From: DATHBD01 sp035296325
Lineage (GTDB): Bacteria; Actinomycetota; Actinomycetes; Mycobacteriales; Micromonosporaceae
Assembly: GCA_035296325.1 (NCBI GenBank)
Contig: DATHBD010000079.1
Coordinates: 1-64,000 of the forward strand
DNA: 64,000 bases
Reading direction: 5' to 3'
Numbering within the stretch: position 1 is the first letter of the stretch; every line of letters begins with the position of its first letter. The position numbers were made by a program, and so were the translations under genes. Of the stretch, positions 16,786 through 25,757 are shown in pieces. The notes beneath the pieces are model-generated. The model was not told the DNA's origin. It searched no databases and saw nothing but the letters and a program-made list of their open reading frames with translations.

Positions 16786-16978
16786 TTGCGGACGCGCGTG
16801 ACTCCGTGGTCGGTTCCGCATGCCCGTGGTGCCGGGGCGCTGAGGTGCTGGGGTGACGGGGTGACGGGTGACCGGAAGCGGCCACTGCCGTGGCATGACG
16901 TTCCTGGCCCGGCACACTCGGTTCGGATCAGCCGGGCGGTGGTAAGCCCGGTTGGCGGTGTGACGGGGCGGAGTGGTG

Positions 16979-17476
16979 ATGCAGGCGACGGGGTTGCCGG
17001 CTGCGTTCGAGTTTCGGTTGCCCGCACGGTGGGCTCCCGCATCCGGCCCTGAGGGCGCGGCGCCCCAGGCGAGGTTCGTCGCGCTGAACGTCGCAACCGC
17101 GGGATGCGGCTTCACCGCCAATATCACAGTGGATGGAGTGTTCCGGGCGGATGTCGACACCTTGCCCGAGATCGCCGACGAGTCGGTGGCAGCGCTGCGC
17201 CAGGTGTCGCCTGACCTGACCGTCGTCGATCGTGGAGAACTCGGCGATCCGGCCGACCCGGGATTTGTCCAGCAGTTGCGGATGACGGCGGTGGTCAACG
17301 GCGCGGTGTGGGATGTCCTCCAGTCCCAGGTGTACATCTCGACGCGCGCTGCCGGGGGGCAGCAGGCACAGACGGTGGTGCGTGCGGTTCTGACCTGCAC
17401 GGTGTCCCAGTTCTCGTCGATGGTCGGCGACTTCGACGAGTTTCTGGCGACCCTTCGTTTCGCTCCGGATTCGTGA
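16979..17476 (+). CDS. LpqN/DcrB (DUF1795)-like protein of a type VII effector cassette
   Basis: 165 residues from the ATG at 16979 (GGCGGAG about 6 nt upstream; GTG 16973 is an alternative). There is no signal peptide or lipobox. The sequence LPAAFEFRLPARWAP, then ALNVATAGCGFTANITVDGV and a C-terminal FDEFLATLRF, matches the PsbP/DcrB-like fold family (DUF1795, LpqN) often found beside actinobacterial type VII loci. The fold call is moderate. It begins a tight same-strand group (21 bp before the toxin gene), so it could be a chaperone, a partner or the immunity factor of the toxin. None of these roles is shown by sequence. Confidence 0.6.
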   Translation: MQATGLPAAFEFRLPARWAPASGPEGAAPQARFVALNVATAGCGFTANITVDGVFRADVDTLPEIADESVAALRQVSPDLTVVDRGELGDPADPGFVQQLRMTAVVNGAVWDVLQSQVYISTRAAGGQQAQTVVRAVLTCTVSQFSSMVGDFDEFLATLRFAPDS

Positions 17477-17497
17477 TGAGCCAAGGTCGGGTGAGGA

Positions 17498-18733
17498 ATG
17501 GGCATCCAGGAACCGTCGAGTCCGCTGTGGTTCGCCGTCAAAGCGATCTACGACTCGTGGCCTCCGGACGACGAGGTGGTGGCCGCCCAGTTGGGCGACG
17601 GCTGGCGACACGGTGTCGAGGTCATGACGCGGGGCGGCGCCGCATTGGCGCGATCCGGCGGCGCGGTGGAGGCGGCGTGGACGGACCGGGCCGGGTCCGG
17701 GTTCACGGCCACCGTCGGCGAGTACCTTCAGGTGACCCAGCAACTCCAGCAACAGATGCACCTCGCGGCGGCCCGTGGGGACACCTACGCCCAGGAGTTG
17801 GTGTCGGCGAAGTCAATCATCACGGCCACCATCGCCGCGAACGAGGCCCGCTACGCACTGCTCGGCAACCCGTTGTTCGGCGCGCTCGGGTCGGCGCTGC
17901 GCGATGTGTTCGCGACCCAGATCGCCACGTTCCTCCGCGACATGGTGATGGAGAAGGCCGCCGCTCTCGCGGCGGGTACGGCTGGGGCGCCGCCCGAGCC
18001 ACCACCCCCACCACCACCACGGGAGGGGGAGGACGACGGATGGTCCTGGCGCGACATCGGACACACCGCGCTCGACGTCATCGGTTTGATACCGGTCGCC
18101 GGTGAGCTCGCCGACGCTGGGAACGCGCTCTGGTACGCCTCCGAGGGGGACATGTTGAACGCCGGCCTCTCCGCTGCCGCAATGGTGCCGATCGCCGGAT
18201 GGGTGGCCACCGGCGGCAAGCTCGGCTACCGGGCCGTCAACGACGGATTGCAACTGAAGCCGGTCGACAGCCTGGGCAGCGCGTGGACCTGGCTGAAGAA
18301 CCGACCCTGGGAAGTGCCTCTCGCCGCGTCGCAGAAACCGTTCAAACCGGATGCCAAATATTCCACCGGTCTCAAGTACGAGTGGCGGACGCTGGAACTG
18401 GATCCCGTGGATCCGAGGAATCCACCGACAGTCGAGAACTTCACCTACCACGCCCACGGGCGCGATCCGAGCCCGGCACGTAAGCCGGGGGAGAACTCCT
18501 ACGAGGGACCAATCTACCGGATCAAGGTTGACGGCGAATACCTCGATGCCGTCGGCGGAAAGCACACGGTCAGCTCCCTCCAGGGCAATTCCGCGGCCGC
18601 CAACGAGGCGGCCAATGCCACGCACATGCCTTTTTCAAGCCGGTACCACCCGGCACCCGACCAGACCTACTCACGCGTCTTCGTCCCCAATGCCGCGGCG
18701 CTCGGACCCAACGGATCGACCGAAGGAGATTAG
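17498..18733 (+). CDS. Polymorphic toxin with CpnT-NTD/WXG100-like trafficking domain
   Basis: 411 residues; the ATG at 17498 follows GTGAGGA. N-terminal helical domain (about 8-155) has WPPDDEVVAAQLGDGW and AWTDRAGSGF, the pattern of the WXG100-like domain of CpnT-type proteins exported by type VII secretion. Next is a Pro-rich spacer (164-174), then a hydrophobic 'pre-toxin' block (about 183-240: DVIGLIPVAGELADAGNALWYASEGDMLNAG). The C-terminal domain (about 285-411), with FTYHAHGRDPSPARKPGENS and IYRIKVDGEYLD, is the putative toxin. It recalls polymorphic toxin type 30 patterns from memory but is unverified. No signal peptide. Its TAG is directly followed by the GTG of the YbaB-like gene. 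Confidence 0.72.
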   Translation: MGIQEPSSPLWFAVKAIYDSWPPDDEVVAAQLGDGWRHGVEVMTRGGAALARSGGAVEAAWTDRAGSGFTATVGEYLQVTQQLQQQMHLAAARGDTYAQELVSAKSIITATIAANEARYALLGNPLFGALGSALRDVFATQIATFLRDMVMEKAAALAAGTAGAPPEPPPPPPPREGEDDGWSWRDIGHTALDVIGLIPVAGELADAGNALWYASEGDMLNAGLSAAAMVPIAGWVATGGKLGYRAVNDGLQLKPVDSLGSAWTWLKNRPWEVPLAASQKPFKPDAKYSTGLKYEWRTLELDPVDPRNPPTVENFTYHAHGRDPSPARKPGENSYEGPIYRIKVDGEYLDAVGGKHTVSSLQGNSAAANEAANATHMPFSSRYHPAPDQTYSRVFVPNAAALGPNGSTEGD

Positions 18734-19105
18734 GTGGCTTCCGAGCGAGGGCGTTCGTCGCGGTGGGTCGAGGCGGTCGACCAAGACCGTCGGGTCGAAC
18801 ACATCTACCGGACGTGGCACACGGTGGCCGACATCGAGGCGACCGCACAGTCCGGCGACGGCTACGTGGTGGCCACGGTGGACGCCGGTGGATACCTCCG
18901 TCACCTGAGACTCGATCCGCGGATCTATCGGAGCATCGACCCCAGCGCGCTCGCGGAGCAGATCACCGGGACCATCGCCGAGGCGAGTCGGCTGGCGCGG
19001 CTGCGGGCGTTCGACGCGATCGCCGCGGCGCTGCCCATCAACGCGGTGCCAGACACCACCGACCTGGCTCTCGATCTGTTTTGGGAAGAACTCGACCGCC
19101 GTTGA
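18734..19105 (+). CDS. YbaB/EbfC-family protein in the toxin cassette
   Basis: 123 residues. The GTG abuts the toxin stop with no gap; GAAGGAG within the toxin 3' end serves as ribosome site. The core, VVATVDAGGYLRHLRLDPRIYRSIDPSALAEQITGTIAEASRLA (about 45-88), is the YbaB fold pattern, a small dimeric protein family with DNA-binding members that is expanded near actinobacterial type VII genes. In toxin operons the gene immediately 3' of the toxin is usually the immunity gene; whether this protein neutralises the toxin or is a secretion adaptor is open. Confidence 0.7.
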   Translation: MASERGRSSRWVEAVDQDRRVEHIYRTWHTVADIEATAQSGDGYVVATVDAGGYLRHLRLDPRIYRSIDPSALAEQITGTIAEASRLARLRAFDAIAAALPINAVPDTTDLALDLFWEELDRR

Positions 19106-19126
19106 TGGCTGACCGGAGGTAGTTAC

Positions 19127-19486
19127 GTGGGAGCGGATCTGGACGGCCTGAGCATGGAGACCGGTCCGACGCGGGACGCCATGGTCTCGCTCTCGGCCGC
19201 CGGTGGTGAACTCACCGCCGGCTGGTCCGATGCCGCGTCGCGGATCGCCGCGGCGGCCGGACGGTTGGGTGCGGGGCCGATGGGGCAGGGGTTCCAACGG
19301 GGTTATTCACAGCTTGCGGACGAGGTGGCAGGTGCCACCGACGCCTTCGCCCCGATGCCTGCCGGCCTCGCCGATACCGGGCTCGGATGCGTCGCGTCCT
19401 ACGTGACGGCGGACGCCACCGGTCGGGCCGCCTTTCCGACGGCGGCGGCATCCAGCCCTCGACGCCCACCGCGCGGGATCGAGTAA
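19127..19486 (+). CDS. WXG100-like / ESX secretion-associated small protein
   Basis: 119 residues; the GTG at 19127 lies 7 nt after GGAGG. Mostly helical: SMETGPTRDAMVSLSAAGGELTAGWSDAASRIAAAAGRLGAGPMGQGFQRGYSQLADEVAGATDAF, then a disordered tail. The length, helix-turn (GAGPMGQGF) and position resemble the small WXG100/EspC-type partners encoded with type VII effectors, though a strict W-x-G is not present. Probably a co-secreted partner of the CpnT-like toxin; inference from neighbours. Confidence 0.55.
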   Translation: MGADLDGLSMETGPTRDAMVSLSAAGGELTAGWSDAASRIAAAAGRLGAGPMGQGFQRGYSQLADEVAGATDAFAPMPAGLADTGLGCVASYVTADATGRAAFPTAAASSPRRPPRGIE

Positions 19487-19554
19487 CGCCGATTCGTGCC
19501 GAGGCCGGCCGGGCGAGAGGAGAACCGTGGTGAGGGCCCGGACATGGCGTTGCG

Positions 19555-21819
19555 CTAAGCGCGGCCGACCCGCTCCGCGTAGCTCGCCAGCCAGCTGACC
19601 TGGACCGGGTCGAGTGACGGGCGCACCCGCCCCCGGGCGGTTGCCATGTGCGCCGCCGTGACCTCGGCCGCGTCCAGGGATTCCCGCATCGCCGCGAGCG
19701 CCGCCTGGCGGATCAGCGCGGCGCAGTCGGCGCCGGAGAACCCGTCCAGATCCGTGGCGAGCTTGCCGAGATCCACATCGGGCGCGAGCGGGACGGTCTT
19801 CGCCGCGGCACGCAGGATCGCGGCCCGGGCGTCGGAGTCCGGTGGCGGCACGTACACCAGCCGCTCCAGCCGGCCGGGCCGCAGCAGCGCCGGATCGATC
19901 AGGTCCGGGCGGTTGGTGGCGCCGATGATCACGACGTTGTGCAGCGACTCCACGCCGTCCAGTTCGGTGAGCAGCGCGGCGACGACCCGATCGGTCGTAC
20001 CGCCGTCGCTGGCCTGCCCGCGGACCGGCGCCAGCGCGTCGACCTCGTCGAGGAAGATCAGCGTGGGAGCGGCCTGGCGAGCCCGGCGGAACAGCTCACG
20101 CACGGCCCGCTCGCTCTCGCCGACCCACTTTGACAGCAGCTCAGCACCCTTCACCGAGAGCACGTTGGCCTTACCTGTCCCGGCGATCGCCTTGACCAGG
20201 AACGTCTTTCCGCAGCCGGGCGGGCCGTAGAGCAGGACACCCCGCGGGGCGGAGACACCGAGCCGGGCAAAGGTGTCCGGATAGGACAGCGGCCACAGCA
20301 CAGATTCGGTCAGGACCTCCTTGACCTCCGCCATGTCCCCGACGTCGTCGAGGGTCACCCGGGCAAGTTCCAGCGACGACTCGGCCATCGACGTCGGGCG
20401 GACCACCTCCAGAGCGGCGGTGAAATCAGCCATCGCCACCTGCGGATTCTCGGCAGCGGACTGGTCGGCCGGAGACTGGTCGGGCCGAGCCTGGTGGGTG
20501 GCGGACTTGTGCCGCATCGCCGCGCGGACGCCGGCCTCGCGGGCCAGGGCGGCCAGGTCGGCCGCGACGAAGCCCGGCGTACGGCCCGCGATGTCGTCCA
20601 GCCGCACGTCGTCGGCGAGCGGCATGCCGCGGGTGAGCACCGCAAGCTGCTCACGCCGCATGGCGGAGTCCGGTAGCGGGATCGCGATCTCGTGCTCCAG
20701 CAGGCCCGGCGTGTGGAGCGCGGGATCGACGGACTCCGGCCGGCTGGTGGTGCAGACCACTGCGGCGCCGGCGGCGAGCAGCTCGGTGAGCACCTGCCGG
20801 AACACGGTGGCCATCGGGCCGGGGGACTCGCGCGGGGCGATCGCCTCGATGTCGGTGAGTAGGAGGACCGCTGGCCGGCGGCTGCGTACCCCGGCCGCCG
20901 CCTCGCGCAGCCGGGCCGCCGCCTCCGTGTTGGCCAGCGCCATGACCTCCGGCGCCCAGAGCGGCACCACGTGCACGTCGAGGGCGCCCGCGACGGCGTG
21001 CACCAGGGACGACTTCCCGGACCCGGCCGGGCCGGTGATCAGTACGCCGAGGGAGACCGTGGTGCCGAGCTTGGAGAGCACCTCGTCGTGGTGGAAGCCC
21101 AGGTCGAGCAGCTCGGTGAGCTGGTCCGCCTGGGTGCGCAGCCCGGGCAGGTCGTCGATGTTGGGCGGTGGCGGCGCGGGAGTGCCGGACCGGGCCGGGC
21201 CCGACGTCGGCGTACCGCTGCCAACCGTGCCCGGGGCGTGGGTCACCTGCCCGGAGTCCCAGCCCACGGCGGTGTCCATGGTGACCAGAGCGCCGGCGGC
21301 CGGTTCGGCCGCGACGACGGTGAGGAGTGCACTGGTCCACGCGTACCCGACGGTGTTGGAGAGGCTGCGCCGCGCGGCCTCGACCAGGCGGCGGACGTCA
21401 CCGGCCGCGGTCACGTCCTGCGGCAGCAGCGAGACGTTGTCCTCGATGGTCACCACCTTGCCGAGCAGCGCCAGGCGGAGCATCTCGGGTGAGACCACCG
21501 CCTCGATCGCCGGTGGGCCGGCGAGCACCACGCGGTGCGCGGCCCGGACCGGTGCCGGCGAGATGGTCACCTGCCCCCCGTCGCGGAGGCCGAGATTGCC
21601 CAGGATCAGGTCGTCGGCGTAGAGCAGCGCGCGGCTGGCGGTGCTTTCAGCCAGGGCCGTGATGCCAGCGGTGGTACGGCGGCCGGTCAGCGTGACGGGG
21701 TCACCCGGCCGCATGCCGAGAGCGGTGAGGATCTCGGGATGCAGTCGTACGATGCCGCGACGGGCGTCGAGCGCCGCGGGGCGCATGCTCGCCGTCAGGG
21801 TCAATGAGGGTTCCGCCAC
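19555..21819 (-). CDS. CDC48/VCP-like tandem AAA+ ATPase
   Basis: 754 residues from a GTG at 21819; the frame remains open far upstream but as a shadow of the fusion gene. N-terminal double-psi-barrel-like domain (about 1-165), Pro-rich spacer, D1 AAA module (Walker A GPAGSGKSS near 263-271, Walker B LLLTDIEAI near 319-327) and D2 module (Walker A GPPGCGKT near 532-539, Walker B LIFLDEVDAL near 587-596, ATNRPDLIDPALLRPGRL arginine-finger region). D1 has TDIE rather than a strict hhhhDE Walker B, suggesting D2 does most of the hydrolysis. Related to mycobacterial Rv0435c-type ATPases. Probable protein or complex remodelling. Confidence 0.9.
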   Translation of the reverse strand: MAEPSLTLTASMRPAALDARRGIVRLHPEILTALGMRPGDPVTLTGRRTTAGITALAESTASRALLYADDLILGNLGLRDGGQVTISPAPVRAAHRVVLAGPPAIEAVVSPEMLRLALLGKVVTIEDNVSLLPQDVTAAGDVRRLVEAARRSLSNTVGYAWTSALLTVVAAEPAAGALVTMDTAVGWDSGQVTHAPGTVGSGTPTSGPARSGTPAPPPPNIDDLPGLRTQADQLTELLDLGFHHDEVLSKLGTTVSLGVLITGPAGSGKSSLVHAVAGALDVHVVPLWAPEVMALANTEAAARLREAAAGVRSRRPAVLLLTDIEAIAPRESPGPMATVFRQVLTELLAAGAAVVCTTSRPESVDPALHTPGLLEHEIAIPLPDSAMRREQLAVLTRGMPLADDVRLDDIAGRTPGFVAADLAALAREAGVRAAMRHKSATHQARPDQSPADQSAAENPQVAMADFTAALEVVRPTSMAESSLELARVTLDDVGDMAEVKEVLTESVLWPLSYPDTFARLGVSAPRGVLLYGPPGCGKTFLVKAIAGTGKANVLSVKGAELLSKWVGESERAVRELFRRARQAAPTLIFLDEVDALAPVRGQASDGGTTDRVVAALLTELDGVESLHNVVIIGATNRPDLIDPALLRPGRLERLVYVPPPDSDARAAILRAAAKTVPLAPDVDLGKLATDLDGFSGADCAALIRQAALAAMRESLDAAEVTAAHMATARGRVRPSLDPVQVSWLASYAERVGRA

Positions 21820-21927
21820 AGTTGCAGAGCCTATCGGTGCGGCGCGACCAGCGAAGACGGTGCGGTGCGGCTGTGAAGATCCTGAGTGGGCGGCCGCCCC
21901 GCCCGGCCGGCTGCGTACCGTGGTGGC

Positions 21928-24828
21928 ATGCCATCCGCCTCTTCCCGCCTGGGCCGGCTTCTGCCGCGCGTCCGGCTCACCCGTCGGCGGATCATCGCCG
22001 GCGCGATCGCCGTTCTGGTACTCGGCGGGCTGGTGGCCTGGGCCGTCGCGCCGGAGCAGGTCAACTACCGGACCGAGGATCGCATGCTCACGGTGCGCAC
22101 CGGGCCGAATGACGCGGTGGACGTGGACCTCGATACGCGGCTGTACCTGCCGGACGGCGCGACCGCCCAGAATCCGGTGCCGGCGGTCCTGCTGGCGCAC
22201 GGCTTCGGCGGCACCAAGACGAGCGTGGCCGCCGATGCCGAGGAGCTTGCCGCGCTCGGGTACGCGGTGCTGACCTGGACCGCACAGGGCTTCGGCAAGT
22301 CCACCGGCGAGATCCACCTGGATAGCCCGGACTGGGAGGTCAAGGACGCGCAGCGCCTGATCGACTGGCTGGCCGAGCGTCCGGACATCGCCAAGGAGTC
22401 CGCCGGGGACCCGCGGGTGGCCGCGGTGGGCGGCTCGTACGGTGGTGGGTTGGCGTTGATGCTTGCCGGCGCGGACCGGCGCGTCGACGCCATTGTGCCC
22501 ACGATCACCTGGAACGACCTCGCGACGGCGTTCCTGCCGGACGCGGCCAGTGGATCCCCGGTCAACGGCGTGTTCAAGCGGCAGTGGGCCGGCCTGTTCT
22601 TCGGCTCGAGCGGGGGCATTCCGGGCGGCGGCGGGTCGGACGGCGGTGGGTCCGACGGCGGTGGGTCCGACGGCGGCGGGTCGGACGGCGGCGGGTCCGA
22701 CGGCGGTGCCGGTACCCCGGGCGACGGCGCCCCGGTGGGCGAGGGCGTGCGGCCGGGTGGCCGGGGCTCGGGTCCCGACCCGCAGTGCGGCCGGTTCGCC
22801 AAGGACGTCTGTGCGGCGTACCTCTCCATCGCCGCGACCGGCCGGGCCACCGAGGAGGGCGTGGCGCTGCTGCGCAGGTCCAGCCCGGCGAGCATCCTCA
22901 GCAAGATCACTGCGCCCACGCTGCTGGTGCAGGGCACCGCCGACTCGCTCTTCCCGCTGTCCGAGGCCGACGCCAACGCGCGGGGGATCGCGGCCACCGG
23001 TACGCCGGTCCGGGTGGCCTGGTTCACCGGGGGCCATGACGGCGGCTCCGGGCCGCAGAGCGAGCAGGACCGGGTGCGGTTTCTGACCGCCCAGTGGCTC
23101 GACCACTATCTGCGCGACAAGGGTTCCCCGCCGTCCACCAGCTTCACCTACTCGCGGGTCACCGGTCTCAACACCACCGATCGGGGCGTGGTCGCGTCGG
23201 GCTTCTCGGTCCGCGACTATCCGGGCCTGCGGGGCGACGCGCCGGCGCCGACCCAGGTGGATCTCGCCGGTCCGGTCCAGCAGATCGCCAACCCACCGAA
23301 CGGCAACCCGGCGGCGATCTCCTCGCTGCCCTTCGCCGGGGCGCTGGCCAGTTTCGTGAACGGTGTGGTCACCGAGGTCCCGGGGCAGAACGCCAGCTTC
23401 GTGTCCGAGCCACTGGACGACAGCATCGACATCGTGGGCGCGCCGACGGTACGCATCCGCGCGGCGTCCCCGACCGGTGAGGCGGTGCTGTTCGTCAAGC
23501 TCTACGACGTCGACCAGAAAGGCGTCCGTACCCTGTCGAACGGCCTGGTGGCGCCGGTACGGCTGACCGGGCTGCCCACGTCGATCGAGGCCGCCCAGCC
23601 GGTGACCGTGACGTTGCCGGGCATCGTCCGGCGGATCGAGCCCGGCCACCGGCTCTCGGTCACCATCGCGACCTCCGACCAGGCGTACGCCACCCCCGCC
23701 GAGCCGGCCGTCTACACCGTCGCGTTGGACGGGCCGGTGAGTGTGCCAAGCGTCGGTGGGGAGCCGATCGCCAACCCCAACGTCATCTGGCGCTACGTGC
23801 TCGCCGCGCTGCTCGCCGCCATCGCGTTCGGCCTGGCCATCGCGCTGCTGGTGGCGCGTCGCCGACGGCGTAACGCGCACCACAGCGTGGTGGCGGAGTA
23901 CGCGGACACGCCGCTGGTGGTGCGTGGGCTGCGCAAGGCGTACGCCGACGGGTTCGTGGCTGTGTCTACTGTGGACTTCGTGGTGGAGCGCGGCCAGGTG
24001 GTCGGCATGCTCGGCCCGAACGGGGCCGGCAAGACCACCACGCTGCGGGTGCTGATGGGGCTGACCCGGCCGACCGCCGGCGAGGTGCTCGTCTTCGGTC
24101 ACCGGCTCGCCGCCGGATCGCCGGTCCTGTCCCGGGTCGGCGCGCTCGTGGAGGGCCCCGGCTTCCTGCCGCACCTCACCGGGCAGGCCAACCTCGACCT
24201 GTACTGGAAGGCGACCGGCCGACCCGCGGCGGACGCCCGGATGGACGACGCGCTCGAGATCGCCGGCCTCGGCGACGCGGTGCACCGCAAGGTCAAGACG
24301 TACAGCCACGGCATGCGGCAACGCCTGGCCATCGCCCAGGCCATGCTCGGCCTGCCTGAGCTGCTGGTCCTGGACGAGCCGACGGACGGGCTCGACCCGC
24401 CGCAGATCGCCGAGATGCGCCGCGTGCTGCGGCGGTACGCCACCGACGGCCGGGCGGTCCTGGTCTCCAGCCACCTGCTCGCCGAGGTGGAGCAGACCTG
24501 CACCGAGGTGGTGGTGATGCACAAGGGTCTCATCGTGGCGGCCGGCAAGGTGGACGACATCGTCGGCGACTCGCCCAGCGTCCAGCTCGACGTCTCCGAC
24601 GTTCCGGCCGCCGAGACGGTGCTGCACCGGCTCACCGCGGTCCGCTCGGTGGCGTCGTCCGGCAACGGCGGTCTGATCGTGGATATCGACGGCGCTCCCC
24701 GCTCCGACGTGGTGGCGGCGCTGGTCAACGCGGGCGTCGGGGTGGACCGGGTGGTGCCCCGGCGGCGGCTCGAGGACGCGTTCCTGGCCCTGGTCGGCGG
24801 GGACACCAAGGCGAGTGGAGAACGATGA
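21928..24828 (+). CDS. Fusion of an extracytoplasmic CocE/NonD-type hydrolase with an ABC transporter ATPase
   Basis: 966 residues from the ATG at 21928. Order: TM1 (about 19-41), alpha/beta hydrolase (about 50-390) with nucleophile elbow GGSYGGG near 168-174 and HGFGGTK oxyanion loop, X-Pro-peptidase C-terminal-like beta domain (about 430-615), TM2 (about 619-640), basic stop, then a complete ABC nucleotide-binding domain (about 650-870: Walker A GPNGAGKTT near 697, signature YSHGM near 792, Walker B LLVLDEPTDGLD near 811). The layout implies the hydrolase is outside and the ATPase inside. A GGGSD repeat (about 233-262) is inserted in the hydrolase. Its ATGA overlap couples it to the permease. 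Substrate unknown; export of a modified peptide or ester is a guess. Confidence 0.85.
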   Translation: MPSASSRLGRLLPRVRLTRRRIIAGAIAVLVLGGLVAWAVAPEQVNYRTEDRMLTVRTGPNDAVDVDLDTRLYLPDGATAQNPVPAVLLAHGFGGTKTSVAADAEELAALGYAVLTWTAQGFGKSTGEIHLDSPDWEVKDAQRLIDWLAERPDIAKESAGDPRVAAVGGSYGGGLALMLAGADRRVDAIVPTITWNDLATAFLPDAASGSPVNGVFKRQWAGLFFGSSGGIPGGGGSDGGGSDGGGSDGGGSDGGGSDGGAGTPGDGAPVGEGVRPGGRGSGPDPQCGRFAKDVCAAYLSIAATGRATEEGVALLRRSSPASILSKITAPTLLVQGTADSLFPLSEADANARGIAATGTPVRVAWFTGGHDGGSGPQSEQDRVRFLTAQWLDHYLRDKGSPPSTSFTYSRVTGLNTTDRGVVASGFSVRDYPGLRGDAPAPTQVDLAGPVQQIANPPNGNPAAISSLPFAGALASFVNGVVTEVPGQNASFVSEPLDDSIDIVGAPTVRIRAASPTGEAVLFVKLYDVDQKGVRTLSNGLVAPVRLTGLPTSIEAAQPVTVTLPGIVRRIEPGHRLSVTIATSDQAYATPAEPAVYTVALDGPVSVPSVGGEPIANPNVIWRYVLAALLAAIAFGLAIALLVARRRRRNAHHSVVAEYADTPLVVRGLRKAYADGFVAVSTVDFVVERGQVVGMLGPNGAGKTTTLRVLMGLTRPTAGEVLVFGHRLAAGSPVLSRVGALVEGPGFLPHLTGQANLDLYWKATGRPAADARMDDALEIAGLGDAVHRKVKTYSHGMRQRLAIAQAMLGLPELLVLDEPTDGLDPPQIAEMRRVLRRYATDGRAVLVSSHLLAEVEQTCTEVVVMHKGLIVAAGKVDDIVGDSPSVQLDVSDVPAAETVLHRLTAVRSVASSGNGGLIVDIDGAPRSDVVAALVNAGVGVDRVVPRRRLEDAFLALVGGDTKASGER
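22625..22712. repeat. 15-bp in-frame tandem repeat (GGGSD units) in the hydrolase domain
   Basis: Five or more copies of GGCGGCGGGTCGGAC / GGCGGTGGGTCCGAC. The encoded linker resembles a flexible Gly-Ser tether and lies between the catalytic core segments, most likely in the cap region. Confidence 0.85.
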
Positions 24829-25757
24829 TGGCGGTCGACACGCACGACGCCGCGGGTGGGCCCAGCGTCGGGAGGGGGCCGAGCGCCACGGGTGGGCCCA
24901 GCGCCGCGGGTGGGGCGCAGGGCTACCGCCCGGGCCGCACGCTGTCCCTCTGGACCGAGGTACGGCGGCAGGCGTCGCGGCGGCGTACCCAGATGGCCCT
25001 CGGCTTCATGGTGGTACTGCCGCTGATCATCCTGGGCGCGTTCGAACTCGGCGGCGACGGCGATGGCGACGACGGTAACGGTCAGTTCTCGCAGCTCGCC
25101 GAGCTGGCCATCTCGGGCGGCCCGAACTTCGCCCTGTTCACCCTGCTGGTCTCGTCGGGTTTCCTGCTCGTGGTCGTGGTGGCGCTGTTCTGCGGTGACA
25201 CGGTCGCCAGCGAGGCGAGCTGGGGGAGTCTGCGGTACCTGCTGGCCGTCCCGGTCCCGCGGGCCCGGCTGCTCGGCGTCAAGCTGATCGTGGCGCTCGC
25301 GTACTCCGCGCTCGCGCTGCTCGTGCTCACCGGGACCGCGCTGCTTGCCGGCACGCTGCGTTACGGATGGAACCCGTTGGGTGGCCCGATCGGGGGTGAG
25401 TTCCCTGCCGGTGAGGGGGTTCTGCGGCTGCTGGGGATCGTGGGATACCTCGCGATCAGCCTGCTGGTGGTCGGATCGCTCGCCTTCCTGCTGTCGGTGC
25501 TCACCGACGCACCCCTGGGTGCCGTCGGCGGGGCGGTGCTCCTGCACATCATGTCGAGCATCCTGGACCAGATCACCGCCCTGGGAAACCTCCGGAACCT
25601 GCTTCCCACCCACTACGCCCAGGCGTGGCTCGGGATCCTGTCCAAGCCGGTACAGAGCGACGACCTGGTGCGCGGGTGCATCGCCGCCGTCTCGTACGCA
25701 ACGATCTTTCTCGCCCTCGCCTGGTGGCGCTTCCTCCGCAAGGACATCGTGAGCTGA
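24825..25757 (+). CDS. ABC-2 type permease subunit
   Basis: 310 residues; the ATG at 24825 overlaps the upstream stop (ATGA) behind GGAG. After a low-complexity GGPS repeat N-terminus come TM1 (about 64-80), a long loop, then five further helices (for example FALFTLLVSSGFLLVVVVALF and LVVGSLAFLLSVLTDAPLGAVGGAVLLHI). The GDTVASEASWGSLRYLLAVPVPRARLL segment is the conserved coupling region of ABC-2 permeases paired with stand-alone ATPases. It should form the transporter with the ATPase half of the fusion protein just upstream. Confidence 0.87.
   Translation: MMAVDTHDAAGGPSVGRGPSATGGPSAAGGAQGYRPGRTLSLWTEVRRQASRRRTQMALGFMVVLPLIILGAFELGGDGDGDDGNGQFSQLAELAISGGPNFALFTLLVSSGFLLVVVVALFCGDTVASEASWGSLRYLLAVPVPRARLLGVKLIVALAYSALALLVLTGTALLAGTLRYGWNPLGGPIGGEFPAGEGVLRLLGIVGYLAISLLVVGSLAFLLSVLTDAPLGAVGGAVLLHIMSSILDQITALGNLRNLLPTHYAQAWLGILSKPVQSDDLVRGCIAAVSYATIFLALAWWRFLRKDIVS

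Noticed and set aside
16979..19486. A complete type VII secretion system
   Set aside because: No EccC-type FtsK/SpoIIIE ATPase, mycosin or membrane components are present; only an effector-type cassette can be claimed.
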